A stretch of 64,000 bases of DNA from Isoetes taiwanensis (Eukaryota > Streptophyta > Lycopodiopsida > Isoetales > Isoetaceae). The translations under genes were made by a program, and so were the position numbers. A model generated the notes under the pieces. It was not told the DNA's origin. It did not search any database and saw nothing but the letters and a program-made list of their open reading frames with translations. Where the stretch lies: positions 2,914,001 to 2,978,000 of the forward strand of contig JAJEKV010000064.1 in assembly GCA_021234155.1 (NCBI GenBank), read 5' to 3'. Shown here one piece after another: positions 11,783 through 22,235 of this stretch; position 1 is the stretch's first letter, and every line of letters starts with the position of its first letter.

Positions 11783-11937
11783 GGTTTGTGAATAAAACAT
11801 TATTGTCAAGCATATCAATGTCTAAAGCTTTTATTTGATTCAATTTTATTTTGTTACTAAAGGTTTGTGAATAAAACATTATTGTAGAGCATATCAGTGT
11901 CAAAAGCTTTTATTGATTCAATTTTATTTCACTAGTA
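11783..11937. repeat. 79-bp imperfect tandem duplication
   Basis: The unit starting GGTTTGTGAATAAAACATTATTGT occurs at 11783-11861 and 11862-11937 with several substitutions and small indels. Confidence 0.85.
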
Positions 11938-12734
11938 AAATTCTATTTTCTAAATTAATATCAATCTAACCAATTTCTTTCCTTTACGTTCATGCAGACT
12001 ATAGAATCTCTCAATCCATCAATTCCACATGACATTTCTTCGATGCCTGAAGTCAACATGATGTTGATCCAACATTACTGTACTAGAGAATCCAATAAAT
12101 GAAGATCAAGTTCAATTAGTCCCCGCCACCATCAAGCAACAACCACCACCAAGCATGGCTAAGACCCTATTGATGTGTTGTTATTATAGTTGGTTGGTTG
12201 GTTGGGTTTACGCGGCGCAAGTAAATAGGCTAACCGCCCTCGTAAGATTTGTTTGATAGGCAAATCAACGAAGATGTATATCGTATCTTAAGCCGCTATC
12301 TATTTTGAGTGCTTCAAAATTGCTATAATACTCTTGCTGTCTTCAATGGCTTAATAAATTTTTAAATAATATGCTTTTAAAGCGTATGTAATTAAGTTAC
12401 ATTATGCTATAATATTATAGTTACTCAGGCTTCATATTAGTTTTTTTTTTTTTTTTTTTTTTTTTGTTATAATGCTAGATATTACATATTACATATTGCT
12501 ACATGTTTTGCATGTTTACATGTTTTTACATATGTTTGGTTTTTCTTATTCCTTAATCTACACCGTACGTAAAATTCCTCGTTTGTGGGGTATGCAAGTA
12601 CAAAATTTGCTATACTGTATAACAAGATTTGCAAAATACTATAAGATTTGAAGCAAAATACTATATGGTGTTGATTTTGTACGTGCAAAATATAATTATA
12701 AGGGCTCTCGCTGCCCTACGTCACCCCCCGTATG

Positions 12735-12880
12735 AATATGTAGCATAATAACAGGGGGTTTTCTTTGTGTTTTTGTACGCTTTTCACTAAGGTTTTCCTA
12801 TGATTTCGTGATGTATTCAAATGGATGTACTAATGCGTACATCTAGAGTGCACCATTTCTGAGCCATTGATTTTAGCCCT
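12735..12880. mobile_element. ~176-bp element family, diverged copy 2
   Basis: Shares AATATGTAGCATAATAACAG, the ATGATTTCGT segment and TCTAGAGTGCACC with the copy at 10704, but with many substitutions. It lies inside the foldback cluster. Confidence 0.7.
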
Positions 12881-12890
12881 TTTTTTTTCA

Positions 12891-13061
12891 ATGGTCAACA
12901 ACCAATGGCTCACAACAAAAGCCCTTTTTTTGTGCGTGTGGTGCATAATGGTCAACAACCAATGGTCGACAACAAAAGTCCCTTTTTGTGCGTGTGGTGC
13001 ATATTGGTCAACAACCAATGGCTCACAACAAAAAGCCCTCTTTTTTGTGTGTGTGGTGCAT
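12891..13061. repeat. Three tandem ~57-bp units
   Basis: ATGGTCAACAACCAATGG followed by a poly-T tract and GTGCGTGTGGTGCATA is repeated from 12891, 12948 and 13003 with small changes. It gives rise to repeat-only open frames on both strands. Confidence 0.88.
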
Positions 13062-13724
13062 AATGGGCACATGAAGGGCTTGAAGGGCGCATGTAGTGCG
13101 GTTTCCCGGCAACACATTTCTTATCATAACTTTTGATCGAGCTCTTTGCTTCGGATGATTTTTATTGCGTTGGAAAGCTCTCTCAGAGATCTTTTTGATA
13201 GTGTATGATATGGATATGTTTGGTTAAATTATCTATGCTAAAACAGCAATTTTTCGGCCGGGTTTGGTAGGTTTTCACATCCTACCCGGTGATTATCTGA
13301 TTGCGCTATTGGATATTGTTTTATGGCTCATTCGAATGAAGCTTGCAAACAATTACCATGCATTTTAGATTTTGAGGCAGTTATTAAGCAAATTCCAAGG
13401 CTTCTAGATCCTTGTGCTAACAAGCGAGAAAAGTTCCCCACTTTGGTTTCTCACCACAAGAATCCATGGAGGCCAAGCCGGCTCTTTGTTAAATTCGGTT
13501 GAAAAATGTTTGTGTATGGGTGTTGCAAACTTTGACTTTTGAGAATAATGGGATCAATCTGCTCTATCTTTATGGTAACTTTTACTTATGTTCTATTTGT
13601 TTTATTGTGATGAAATTCAAAAGCTCTGATGCAATGTGATGAAAGCCTCAAATGAATTCTAGTTTTTTCGATTTGAATTCTAAAATTTTTGTCACACCTG
13701 GGGAGGGGTGACGTCCTAAGGCCC

Positions 13725-14300
13725 CGAAGGGCCAAAATTTTTTTTTTGCAACACAAACCATTAACATCCAACATATAAAAATTAAATCCCCAACATATAA
13801 CGACCAACACACATAACAACCATTGACATCAACAACCAACACATAACTACCATTGACATTAATTAACACAACCATTGGGTCCAACACATTTAAATTAAAA
13901 TCCCCTTAAACCCCCTTTGGTTTGAGTGCATATTCACCGCGAGGGCCCTCATAATTGTATTTTGCACGTACGAAATCAACACCATATAGTATTCCGCTTG
14001 AAATCTTATAGTATTTTGCGAATCTTGTTATACAGTATAGCAAATTTTGTACTTGAATACCCCACAAACGAGGAACTTTACGTACGGTGTAGATTAAGGA
14101 ATAAGGGGTGAATATGCCTATCCAACAGCTCTCGTTGCCCGGAGTCACCCCCCGTGTGAATATGCACCCAAACCAAAGGGGGTTTAAGGGGGATTTTAAT
14201 TTAAATGTGTTGGATCCAATGGTTGTGATAATTAATGTTAATGGTAGTTATGTGTTGGTTGTTATATTAAAAAAAAATTTGGGCCCTTTGGGCCCTTAAA
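13725..14300. repeat. Inner inverted repeat of the foldback cluster
   Basis: The left arm 13725-13940 (AAGGGCCAAAATTTTT, AACCAACACATAACTACC, CCCCTTTGGTTTG) is mirrored by 14140-14297. The left arm additionally holds a short internal tandem duplication of the AACAACCAACACATAAC segment. The arms would form a stem of ~150 bp. Confidence 0.75.
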
Positions 14301-14489
14301 AAACCAAACATATGTAAAAACATGTAAACATGCAAAACATGTAGCAATATGTAATATGTAATATCTAGCATTATAACAAAAAAAAAAAAAAAACTAATAT
14401 GAAGCCTGAGAAACTATAATATTATAGCATAATGTAACACTAAGAAACTACTAATAAAACGAAAATTTGAGTCAAAAAAGGTGTGACCC

Positions 14490-14547
14490 CTCACAGAGTG
14501 TGCCCTGGGCATTTCCAAAACTTTTGACAATGCTTCTCGCACACTGC
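14490..14547. repeat. Hairpin repeat, copy 2 of 4
   Basis: CTCACAGAGTGTGCC...CTTCTCGCACACTGCA; the right arm is less complete than in the other copies. It lies ~115 bp upstream of the TATA box of the H3-like gene. Confidence 0.78.
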
Positions 14548-14640
14548 ATTGGTGGGTACTTTTTGCCTAAAGGAACCCAATGTATCAATCCAGCAGACAC
14601 TAATGCTTTACAGAATGGTACGACATAAAATTGCAGGTCC

Positions 14641-14670
14641 AAACCCTAAAATCCCCAGACCTATAAATAG
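14641..14670 (+). promoter_or_regulatory. Promoter of the H3-like gene: telo-box plus TATA
   Basis: AAACCCTAAAA (14641-14651) is a telo-box of the kind common in plant histone and translation genes. It is followed by TATAAATA from 14662. The ATG is ~110 bp downstream, leaving a short pyrimidine-rich leader. Promoter activity is inferred. Confidence 0.6.
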
Positions 14671-14773
14671 ACATTTAGGGTTCTTCAATTTCACTTTCCT
14701 TCTCCAGCTAGCTGCTCTCCGTCCAAGAAGGCAATTTTTAGGCGCTCCGAAGGCGATCATCATATTTCAAAAC

Positions 14774-15915
14774 ATGGCCCGCACCAAACAAACCACTCGA
14801 ATGGTTGTACCAGACGATTACGTCAGCGCCCAGGTTCTTGCAGCCCAACAGAAGGTCAGAGAGGCTCAGGAGCGAGCCAGGCAAGAAGAGAACCCTGACC
14901 CAAATCCTGATGCTGAGGAGGAGGATCAGGAGCAGCAGGACGAGGAAGAATATCCCCAAAACCCTGAAGAGTAGGAAAACCCCAAAAATCAGGGCAATGG
15001 AGGAGGGGACGAGGATGACGAGGACGAACCACTGCCAGAGGAGCTGGTACGTAAGCTGAAGAAAATGGCAAAGAGGAAGAGGGCGGCGAAGAGAAAGAGA
15101 ATTGCGGAGAAGGAGGAGCGGGAAAGCTTGAGGAAGGAACGACAGAAATTGAAGGAGGACAAAGGAAAGGACCCCGAAGTGCCCAAGAATCCCCGGCAGA
15201 AAACCAAGTCAACACCAACAAAAGGGGTGAGCATAAGGGAGCAGGATCCCGACAGGCCGTCGTCATCGTCATCAGACACCGAGTCGGATGAAGATGAGTC
15301 AAGGGTTCCCCACCCAGCAGAAGGCTCGGGACCTTCAAATGTAGATGCTAAGGAGGAAGAATCTGCCGCAGCACCCCCATACCCCAAGTGGCCGAATCCA
15401 AAGAAGGGCAGGCCGGCACGGGAGTCGTATGTACTCAAACACGACCGAGAGTACAGGAAGAAGCTAAAGAAGTAAAACGAGTACATGAAAATGTACGAGG
15501 AGTACTCGAAATGTTACGAAGAACATAAGGTAACGTACGTGGAGGGAGGAAGGCCATCTAAGAAGAACACTTTGAAGCCGTCCCCGGAGAGACCCGTACC
15601 CCCGAAGAAGCCAAGGAAGAGAAAGGCGGACTCCTATTTTGCAAGAGCTGCTCGGGAGATCCGACATTTTCAGAGGAGCTACGGACTGCTGATACCAAGA
15701 GCTGCTTTCGCAAGATTGACCCGCGAGATCTTGCAAGAATTTGGCAAAACCAAGAGAGTGACCGATGATATGTTACTCGCATTACAGGAAGCAGTAGACA
15801 AAAGCTAGTTCAACACTTCGAAGACTCACTAGCATGTGCTCTCCATGCAAAAATGGTCACTTGTATGCCTAGAGATATGAAATTAGCTAGATTTATTAAG
15901 AAGGAAGATTGTTAA
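14774..15915 (+). pseudogene. Histone H3-like protein with a giant N-terminal tail, broken by two stops and one frameshift
   Basis: ATG at 14774 begins MARTKQTTR; canonical H3 begins MARTKQTAR. The same frame runs on through an acidic Glu/Gln-rich part (to ~residue 90), a Lys/Arg/Glu coiled-coil-like part (~97-150), a Ser/Asp/Glu patch (~165-185), and two AT-hook-like cores, KKGRPAR (210-216) and GGRPSKK (258-264). It ends in an H3 fold: REIRHFQRSYGLLI from residue 294 (H3 REIRRYQKSTELLI), FARLTREILQEF (FQRLVREIAQDF) and ALQEA. After a 1-base shift near 15799-15805 come LVQHFED, HAKMVTCMPRDMKLARFI (H3 HAKRVTIMPKDIQLARRI) and a stop at 15913-15915. The tail before the fold is ~293 residues against ~48 in H3. 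In-frame TAG at 14972 (codon 67) and TAA at 15473 (codon 234) interrupt it. No introns are needed. An extreme CENH3-type or novel H3 variant is possible; nucleosomal function is inference. Confidence 0.88.
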
Positions 15916-16065
15916 CTTATTGTAATTACAAAACTTTTTGTAAATATAAAAATATATTTTGATCAAGTTTGAAGTGCAAAAGTGTAAATAATAAGGTTGT
16001 AATAATGATATGTGCATTTGGAATTAGCTAATTTGGACAAAAAGCCAGTATTTTTGACCCCACCC

Positions 16066-16128
16066 CTCACAGAGTGCGCCAGGAGCATTTCCAAACTTTT
16101 TTAGAATGGCTCTCGCGCACTGTGTGAG
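16066..16128. repeat. Hairpin repeat, copy 3 of 4
   Basis: CTCACAGAGTGCGCCAGGAGC pairs imperfectly with GGCTCTCGCGCACTGTGTGAG over about 21 positions. It lies ~150 bp downstream of the H3-like stop codon. Confidence 0.85.
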
Positions 16129-16269
16129 TGGTCGGCCACTGATCTATGTCCAGACTTGCCCAAATGTAGAAAGTAAGGGCGCAGACTGCCCTAACTCAAC
16201 GAGATAAGTAGGATTCTACCCTTAGATTGTAAAATTTGAGCCATCTTGGATCCAAACAAGAGCCCACCC

Positions 16270-16332
16270 CTCACAAAATGCACCAGGAGCATTTCCAAAC
16301 TTTTTGAGAATGGCTCTCGCGCATTGTGTGAG
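16270..16332. repeat. Hairpin repeat, copy 4 of 4
   Basis: CTCACAAAATGCACCAGGAGC with GGCTCTCGCGCATTGTGTGAG, same orientation as copy 3 and 204 bp from it. The stem mismatches arise from transition-type changes. Confidence 0.85.
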
Positions 16333-16474
16333 TGGTTAGACCAAAATGGCCCAACCTCATTCCAGCCACCTCCAAATTAGATGAAATTTGTTGCAATAGG
16401 ATCCTTAGGATGCACTCTTTTACTTACATTACCTATGAATTGCATAGCAGCACCTCAAAGTGATAGATATCCCC

Positions 16475-16680
16475 AAACCCTAAAAAAAATTTAAATTAGG
16501 GTTTTGCCTATAAATAGGACAACAACCCTTATTTGCACCTTACTCTGTTGCTCCTCACTCCAAGGCGATTTCTCAGCTCCCAGAGGCGCTTCCATATCTG
16601 TTTGATAACCCCAGCAACACTAGCATCATGGCACAGAAGAAAATGATTACACATATGCAAAGATCATCTACTCCACAATA
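16475..16680 (+). pseudogene. Second H3-unit-style promoter and leader with a truncated 17-codon frame
   Basis: AACCCTAAAA (from ~16477), an ATTAGGGTTTT copy on the other strand, and CTATAAATAGG (TATA from 16509) reproduce the layout upstream of the H3-like gene. The leader has similar CTCCAAGGCGATTT / AGAGGCGC words. The ATG at 16628 opens MAQKKMITHMQ and stops by 16680. It looks like the 5' end of a diverged sister unit whose body is lost. The relationship is inferred from layout and short shared words. Confidence 0.45.
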
Positions 16681-16809
16681 ATATGACACCCAGTATAGTT
16701 AATAGAAGTTATAGGATAAATCAAAATGATCACGCATGGTGATTACAACTAATTTAGATGCCCGAAGGCTTACACAATGATACAAAAAACATATAAAACT
16801 AAGAACTTG

Positions 16810-17300
16810 GGCCAGCGTCGTCTTGCTTTGGAGTAGGAGGTTGGGGTGGGCGCCGATATCGAAGTATAGTGTGATGCCTGGGCTGACTAATACGGCAGTT
16901 GTTGATGGTACCTCCGGTGGAAATGCGATGGCCAATGGAGCGGCCACGAGCAACTTCATGCTCGTCCAGGCCACAATGTCTTGACCCAGGACGGCAAGGG
17001 CAAGGTTGCGATGTACCAACACAAGGGTAACCGTGCAGTAATTGACCTTCTTATGGCCCGCCAGGGTGGATAAAGCACGCAGTGCCCACCATGATGCTTC
17101 CGCCTCAGGGCCAAGGTCCTTGGCAAAGAAGAGAACATGTTCTTGCCTAAAGGCAGAGAGGAAGAACCGCGTGAGCTGATTCCCCTTATCTAGATTTATG
17201 GTGACCTATTTATCCTTGTCCTCATGTGTCTCCTCTTTGAGGTGTTCCTTATTGTCAAAAGGGTCTTTCCCTTCCTCACCTTTGGACCATACTATAATCT
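16810..17300 (-). pseudogene. Unrecognised conserved-looking reading frame with one stop
   Basis: One minus-strand frame is open from ~17300 (KQIIVWSKGEEGKDPF) through an in-frame TAG near 17205 to QLTRFFLSAFRQEHVLFF, SWWALRALSTLAGHKK and IVAWTSMKLLVAAPLA, ending near 16810. Ordinary amino-acid composition and the length across a single stop suggest former coding sequence. I cannot assign a family. Replication-, capsid- or retroelement-type proteins are possible, but nothing diagnostic is present. Confidence 0.4.
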
Positions 17301-17339
17301 GCTTGATTATTGTATGGAATGATAGCTAGTAGGCTTGTT

Positions 17340-19391
17340 GCCTAGGCTAGTAATCTCTAGTTTTTTTTTTTTTTAAGTTATTATTCGTAAGTCTATTACA
17401 GGATCCCAATAGCTGTTGCGCTATTGCAAGGTGCCAGAAGTAGTTATATGCTCGTCCTTTGCATCGCCATAGTTCTATTTTGGTCTTTTGCATCTTCATA
17501 GTTTGTCTGCACATATGAGTGTGTTTTGTGTATTTTGAGTTTAGCTTGTTTGCTTGGCTGGCTTTTGACCTTAAACGACTGATGTATGGTGCGCTTTTCT
17601 GAAGGGAAATAGATGACCTTTGTAAGCGGCCTGATGCATATAGCTTCTGGAACCATGAGGTGATTTCAAGATAGGAAAAAGTAAGTTATTTTTTGAAAAG
17701 TGCAAGAGCTACAAGTTCATTTCAATGCTGCTTACTTTCATTTAATACAGATGGATTGCTTGCTTTGTTTGCTTGTTGGGCACTATCTAAAATAGGGCCA
17801 TCATCTTGAGATGAAGCTTGCAGAGCATTATAAAAGATCGTTGACATATGTGCTTCTGGTACAAGGGGTTTGTTGATGGTTCTAATATACAAAATAGGTG
17901 CTACGTGATCTTTGGTGATCGTCCTGCCTTCATGTGGAATTATTTGTCCTCCCTTTTCTTCCTCTTTCTCGTTGTCTTTCTTGAGTTATTTTGCTCTTAT
18001 ACATTGTCAAGGTTCAGCCCTTATGATATGCCTGCAAGCGCAAGGGGTTCCTGGCCTAGTTTCTATTTAAGATGTCTTTTATGCACAGCTTACTTGTGTT
18101 GCGCACAGAGTGTGATGTTCAACTTGTATTTTGGCCCCATACTGGTATATGTGGGGTCAACAATGTATTTAGCTTGTTTTCTAATGTATAATTGACAGAA
18201 TAGAGCCACATAAGCATAAACCCTTGGATAGATGTCGAGGGTTGCACATCGTAAGATGTTCCATGGAATAACCTAGGATCCTACGGCCCAAAAGCCATGA
18301 CACAAGAGAGTTCAACGTAATAGTACTAAGTAGTAGTATATGCTTCCTTCATATAGAGTAAGCAAGGCTAGATATACTTTCACATTTTCTTTTGGCTATG
18401 ATTAAGCTTGCTATATAAATGGAGTTGAGAGTTCCAATATATACAATTATTCTAGGGTTGTTAGTTAAGAATGCGACAGAATCTAAAAGGCCAGAAGCAG
18501 CTAGAAGCTTGACATTCACCAAGGTCCGACTAGCTCTAATCAGTCTACACTGATTGATCTCCCTCAAATCCAATATGTTACAAATCCTTTTAGGTTATAA
18601 AAAAAAAAGCCTGCATCTCCTACGTGAAAACGGCAGTAAAAAACACATAAGGCAAACTATCCAATTTACTGATCCAATCTGTAGGCTAACCCAATCTGTT
18701 ACTTCTAGGTAAAAATCGTAAAAACATGCTCTTTCTCCTTCTCCAGGTGAAGGAAGATTTAGTTAATGCCTATAACTTGGCTTAATAAAGCAAACATTTT
18801 GCCATAAGACGTCCATAAGTCAGAAGAATGAAATGGCCAAGGCGATAAGGATTTTATGGTACGAACTGGGAAATTCCAGCCTTCCTTGCCCTTCATTAAT
18901 ACAGGACACCACTGCCCTTCATTAAAGCAGCCACAAGAGAATGCCACCACATCAAGTGGCTGCCCAGCATAATCTGACGTGCAACTCAATTTTAGCATTT
19001 ACACTTAGCATTAAGCACTTCCTTTGATAATCTACTTTCCAATACATTCGGGTCAATAAAGAAACTCCAGGCTTAACCTGAGTGGTTAACAATTCAGACG
19101 GAAATTTCTTGCATCAAAGCTGTCATAATAATGTACATAAGAAAATCTTCTTGCATCATATAATATGAGAGACCCACATACTGTACAATTTGGGAAGGAA
19201 ATAATGTACACTTTATTGACACCTCACGCAGATGTCCCACTCCTTAGGACCTTTTGAGAGCCACCCTTTAGGCATCAAAATTGCTGTAAATAAGCAGTGC
19301 TAAGAATTTCTTGATCGTTATGGTACCTTGCTCGAACCTGTTTAAGCTGAACACTTCTTGCTGACTTTTCCTGAATCAAGCAAAGCTGGAA
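17340..19391. other. No gene recognised
   Basis: Contains a T-tract at ~17361, short unrelated open frames on both strands and the 3' flank of CLF1. A 115-codon hydrophobic plus-strand frame (17848-18195) has no recognisable family and is not called. Confidence 0.5.
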
Positions 19392-22102
19392 CTAATCAAC
19401 ATTGCCTTCCACCTTTTGCTTTTTCCACTTGTAAGCAGCTTCTAAAATTTTCAAGGTCGGGGCCGCTCCTAATTCTTCAGGGAATATGTAATCGATATAC
19501 TCCTCATATCTGATGATGCATAAGAACAGATTAGATTAATAAAGAATGTATTGTTGCTCACCATAAGAAAACATTTCTCCATTTCGTAGCTTAAATTAGA
19601 ATTTGGAAAGCTGAAGGTACATACCCAGAAGGAGTTCCATCCTCTGACATGATTGGCCTTTTCCGTTTGACCCGCCGTGGCATCTTTCGTTGAACCAAAG
19701 CCACATCCCCAAAATCGCCAAAGCTCCTCTCCATTTCCTTCCATTCATCAAGAAGCATTGCTCTTTCCTCTTTTTGTTCTGGTGCAGATGATCTAAGCGA
19801 TTCAAATGCCCTTTCAAAAACACCTGAAACATTTTGCCGGGATGAGAAGCCTGACACAACTTTTAATGTAAATTTACCAGGCAAGACATATTAATACCTC
19901 TTGAACGAAGTGCCCTCTGCATGCTTTGCTCCTGCAGTAGACTTTCATCAGGTTCTCTACCTTCTTCTTGTGCTGACAGCTCTTCCTCAAGTGCAATGCC
20001 AGCTTCAAACTTCGCATAGCTCAACCACACCTTCAAGTGCTTCGTTCTGTCAAGGAGCCTCTCATATAACTGTCTTGTTCGTTCATGCTCTCCTTCTGAA
20101 ATTTCAAATTCTATGTATGCCTGCAGAAAATAACAAACAGTTTAGCACTGGTCATCAAGGAGAAAGTCATGAAGGGAGGAAGAGCATAGATGGCTGCTGA
20201 CTGAAAACTACACGAACCTTCCATAAAAGTTCTGGCATATCTAAGACAGGCTGCATAATTGCTAGCTCGAAAATTGATCTCCCTCTGTCTGTTTCCCCGA
20301 GGGACCTTTCAAGCTCTGCGTATTTACTCCATGCATAACAATTTGCAGGAGCCCATTCCAAGTACTTTTCATATAAAACTCGACAGCGGTCTATATTTCC
20401 CAGCTGTAATTCAATCTCGATGTAGGTTTTGAAAATCTGAACATACAAACCAAGTTATATTCATTGCTTAAAGGTACTTATTGGTCCCAAACGCACTACT
20501 CAGAATATAAAGCTTGCTCTCAATTAAAAAAGCCCAAAAAGGAGGCCTCAAAGACCTCGTAAGGCACGCACCTTGTCCTTTGGAGCCACACCAATTGCAT
20601 TGCCTAATACAAGACGTGCAGCTTTTAAGTTTTTCTGCCTGATCTCAAACTGCGCAGCCATTATCCAGATTTTTGCAAATGAAAACTTTTTATGCGGAAT
20701 TAACTTTAAGCACTCCCTGAAACAGGAATAACTTAAATATAAGCATAATTAAGCTTGAAATGAAAATGCATACAAATTATGCCAATATCAGGTCATTACC
20801 GGTAAACTTCTTGGGTACGCTCCATATCCTCCGCTTCCAGCTCCTCATATAGAGCATAAAATATCCTATAAAAAAGGTGTGCAAATGAAACATTGAAGTG
20901 GGTTCAAAGGTGCCAGGACATGAATTTTGAAACAAGGCTGCTACATACCATATGTAAATATAGCGTTGCCAGTATCTTTTTTCTTCTGCAGGAGGAACAT
21001 TAGCAATGGCTCTTTCATAAACTTCCCTAATACGATCTTTGTTGCCTACACTTTCCTCGAGCCTTATATAATCAAACCAGACATCATAATTGCGCGAGTT
21101 TTTTTTTATTTCCTCTTCATACTGAAACCTTCTCTTCCCTACAATGACATCTTCAATCCCCTCCCTATCGCCGTACTTTTTTTCAAATGCAACGAATTTT
21201 TTGTACAAGTCCTCAGCTTGTCCTTTGGGAATGTGATCCAACGCATATTTGTAGATGCATCGAGACCTTTCAAGTTCCTTGCATCGTTCTTCAAATTCTG
21301 CGAAGGCAACAAACAACTCCTCTGTTTGCCCATCCTCTTCGAGCTGTGCAACTGCTCGTTCGTAGCAACTTCTGGCCCTAGTTACTTCCCCATTCTTGAA
21401 CTCAAACTTGGCAAATTTCACCCATGCCTTCACAGTAGGCAGGCATTGCACATACCTTTCATAGATCGCCCTTGCTCGATCAACTTCGTTATATCTCAGC
21501 TCAAACTTAATATAAGCAGACCATCCATGGTGATCTGGTTCCCACGCCATCCATCTTTCAAAAATCTGTCTAGCACCTGCAACATTTCCCAGCATTTCCT
21601 CCATGTGAATGTATTTATACCATAATTGATCAATGCGAGGCAATAAGGATACAGCCCTGTCCCATACATTTCTGGCATGATTTATGAACTTATTTTTCAT
21701 CTCCATTTCCGCATACTTGAGCCATAACGTGGTGTTTCTGTACTCAACCTCCAGCGCTCTCTCCCAAACCGAACGAGCCCTCGCAAAATCTTTCTGGGTT
21801 TCTTCCCATTGAGCATATTTAACCCAAACACTGACATTCCACCTTACCCGTCTTATAAGATCCTCGAACTCCTTTCTCCGGCGAAGACGGTACTCAGAAA
21901 GCTCATCATAGTCAGTGATCTTCTGTTTAGGAGGACGGATTTCTGCTTCCTGTCGTTCACGAGCTTCCCGAAGGATCTGCTCTGCTGTGATTTGAATAGG
22001 GGCAGGTGTCTTATTCTTAACCCTAGTGGGACGAGGTAATTTTACCTCTGTCTCTTTACGAGTGAGGTACCCGAGGGTGGGTTCCCCTTCTCTGGACGCC
22101 AT
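19392..22102 (-). CDS. CLF1: Crooked-neck-like pre-mRNA splicing factor CLF1/CRNKL1, seven exons, 707 aa
   Basis: Exons (minus strand): 22102-20949, 20865-20800, 20716-20572, 20436-20218, 20120-19898, 19823-19625 and 19509-19392. All introns are GT-AG, the phases join, and the coding total is 2124 nt ending in TAG. The protein starts [11 protein letters not shown] with the family N-terminus ([16 protein letters not shown]). About 16 HAT (half-TPR) repeats follow, marked by recurring W..YA..E and R.R.(I/V)(Y/W)ERA patterns, for example [38 protein letters not shown] and [20 protein letters not shown] basic tail has PRRVKRKRP and [14 protein letters not shown]1 is a scaffold of the Prp19/NineTeen complex in activated spliceosomes in the nucleus; full length matches plant orthologues (~700 aa). 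No truncation. A telo-box lies just upstream, and a retrotransposon LTR ends 133 bp before the ATG. Confidence 0.97.
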
Positions 22103-22235
22103 AGCCGGAACAAGCTTCTGAGCTTGGAGCTCAAAGGGTAAAATTTTAGGGTTTTCCCCCTCTGATATATCTCTATGGCCCTTTCTGCGCCTTTTTAACT
22201 ACTAGTTTGTCCCTATTTTGGCCTTCTGAACTACT
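22103..22235 (-). promoter_or_regulatory. Remaining native promoter/leader of CLF1 with telo-box
   Basis: Minus-strand AAAACCCTAAAA (22141-22152) is a telo-box about 40 bp before the ATG. Only 133 bp separate the ATG from the inserted LTR, so any further native promoter elements are displaced ~16.5 kb away. Confidence 0.6.

Larger units (their letters stand above)
12397..14448. mobile_element. Composite inverted-repeat (foldback) cluster
   Basis: The left arm (about 12397-12712) is matched in reverse complement by 13945-14448. The right arm is interrupted at 14107-14297 by a further insert. Shared landmarks include the long T/A tract, CTAGATATTACATATT, ACGTACGGTGTAGATTAAGG on one side, and the (A/G)GCTCTCG...TCACCCCCCGTRTGAATATG end. 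The insert in the right arm is itself inverted relative to 13725-13940. The structure is best explained by nested insertion of related foldback or MITE-like units. No coding capacity is seen. Confidence 0.72.

Noticed and set aside
12880-13136. Possible CRISPR-like array at the three 57-bp units
   Set aside because: The units are contiguous tandem repeats without unique spacers, in a plant nuclear context.
10563-16332. Hairpin repeats as histone mRNA 3' stem-loops
   Set aside because: The sequence does not resemble the conserved metazoan stem-loop, plants use polyadenylated histone mRNAs, and copies also lie upstream of promoters.
20927-21625. 232-codon plus-strand frame
   Set aside because: It is the antisense shadow of CLF1 exon 1, which has full family homology on the minus strand.
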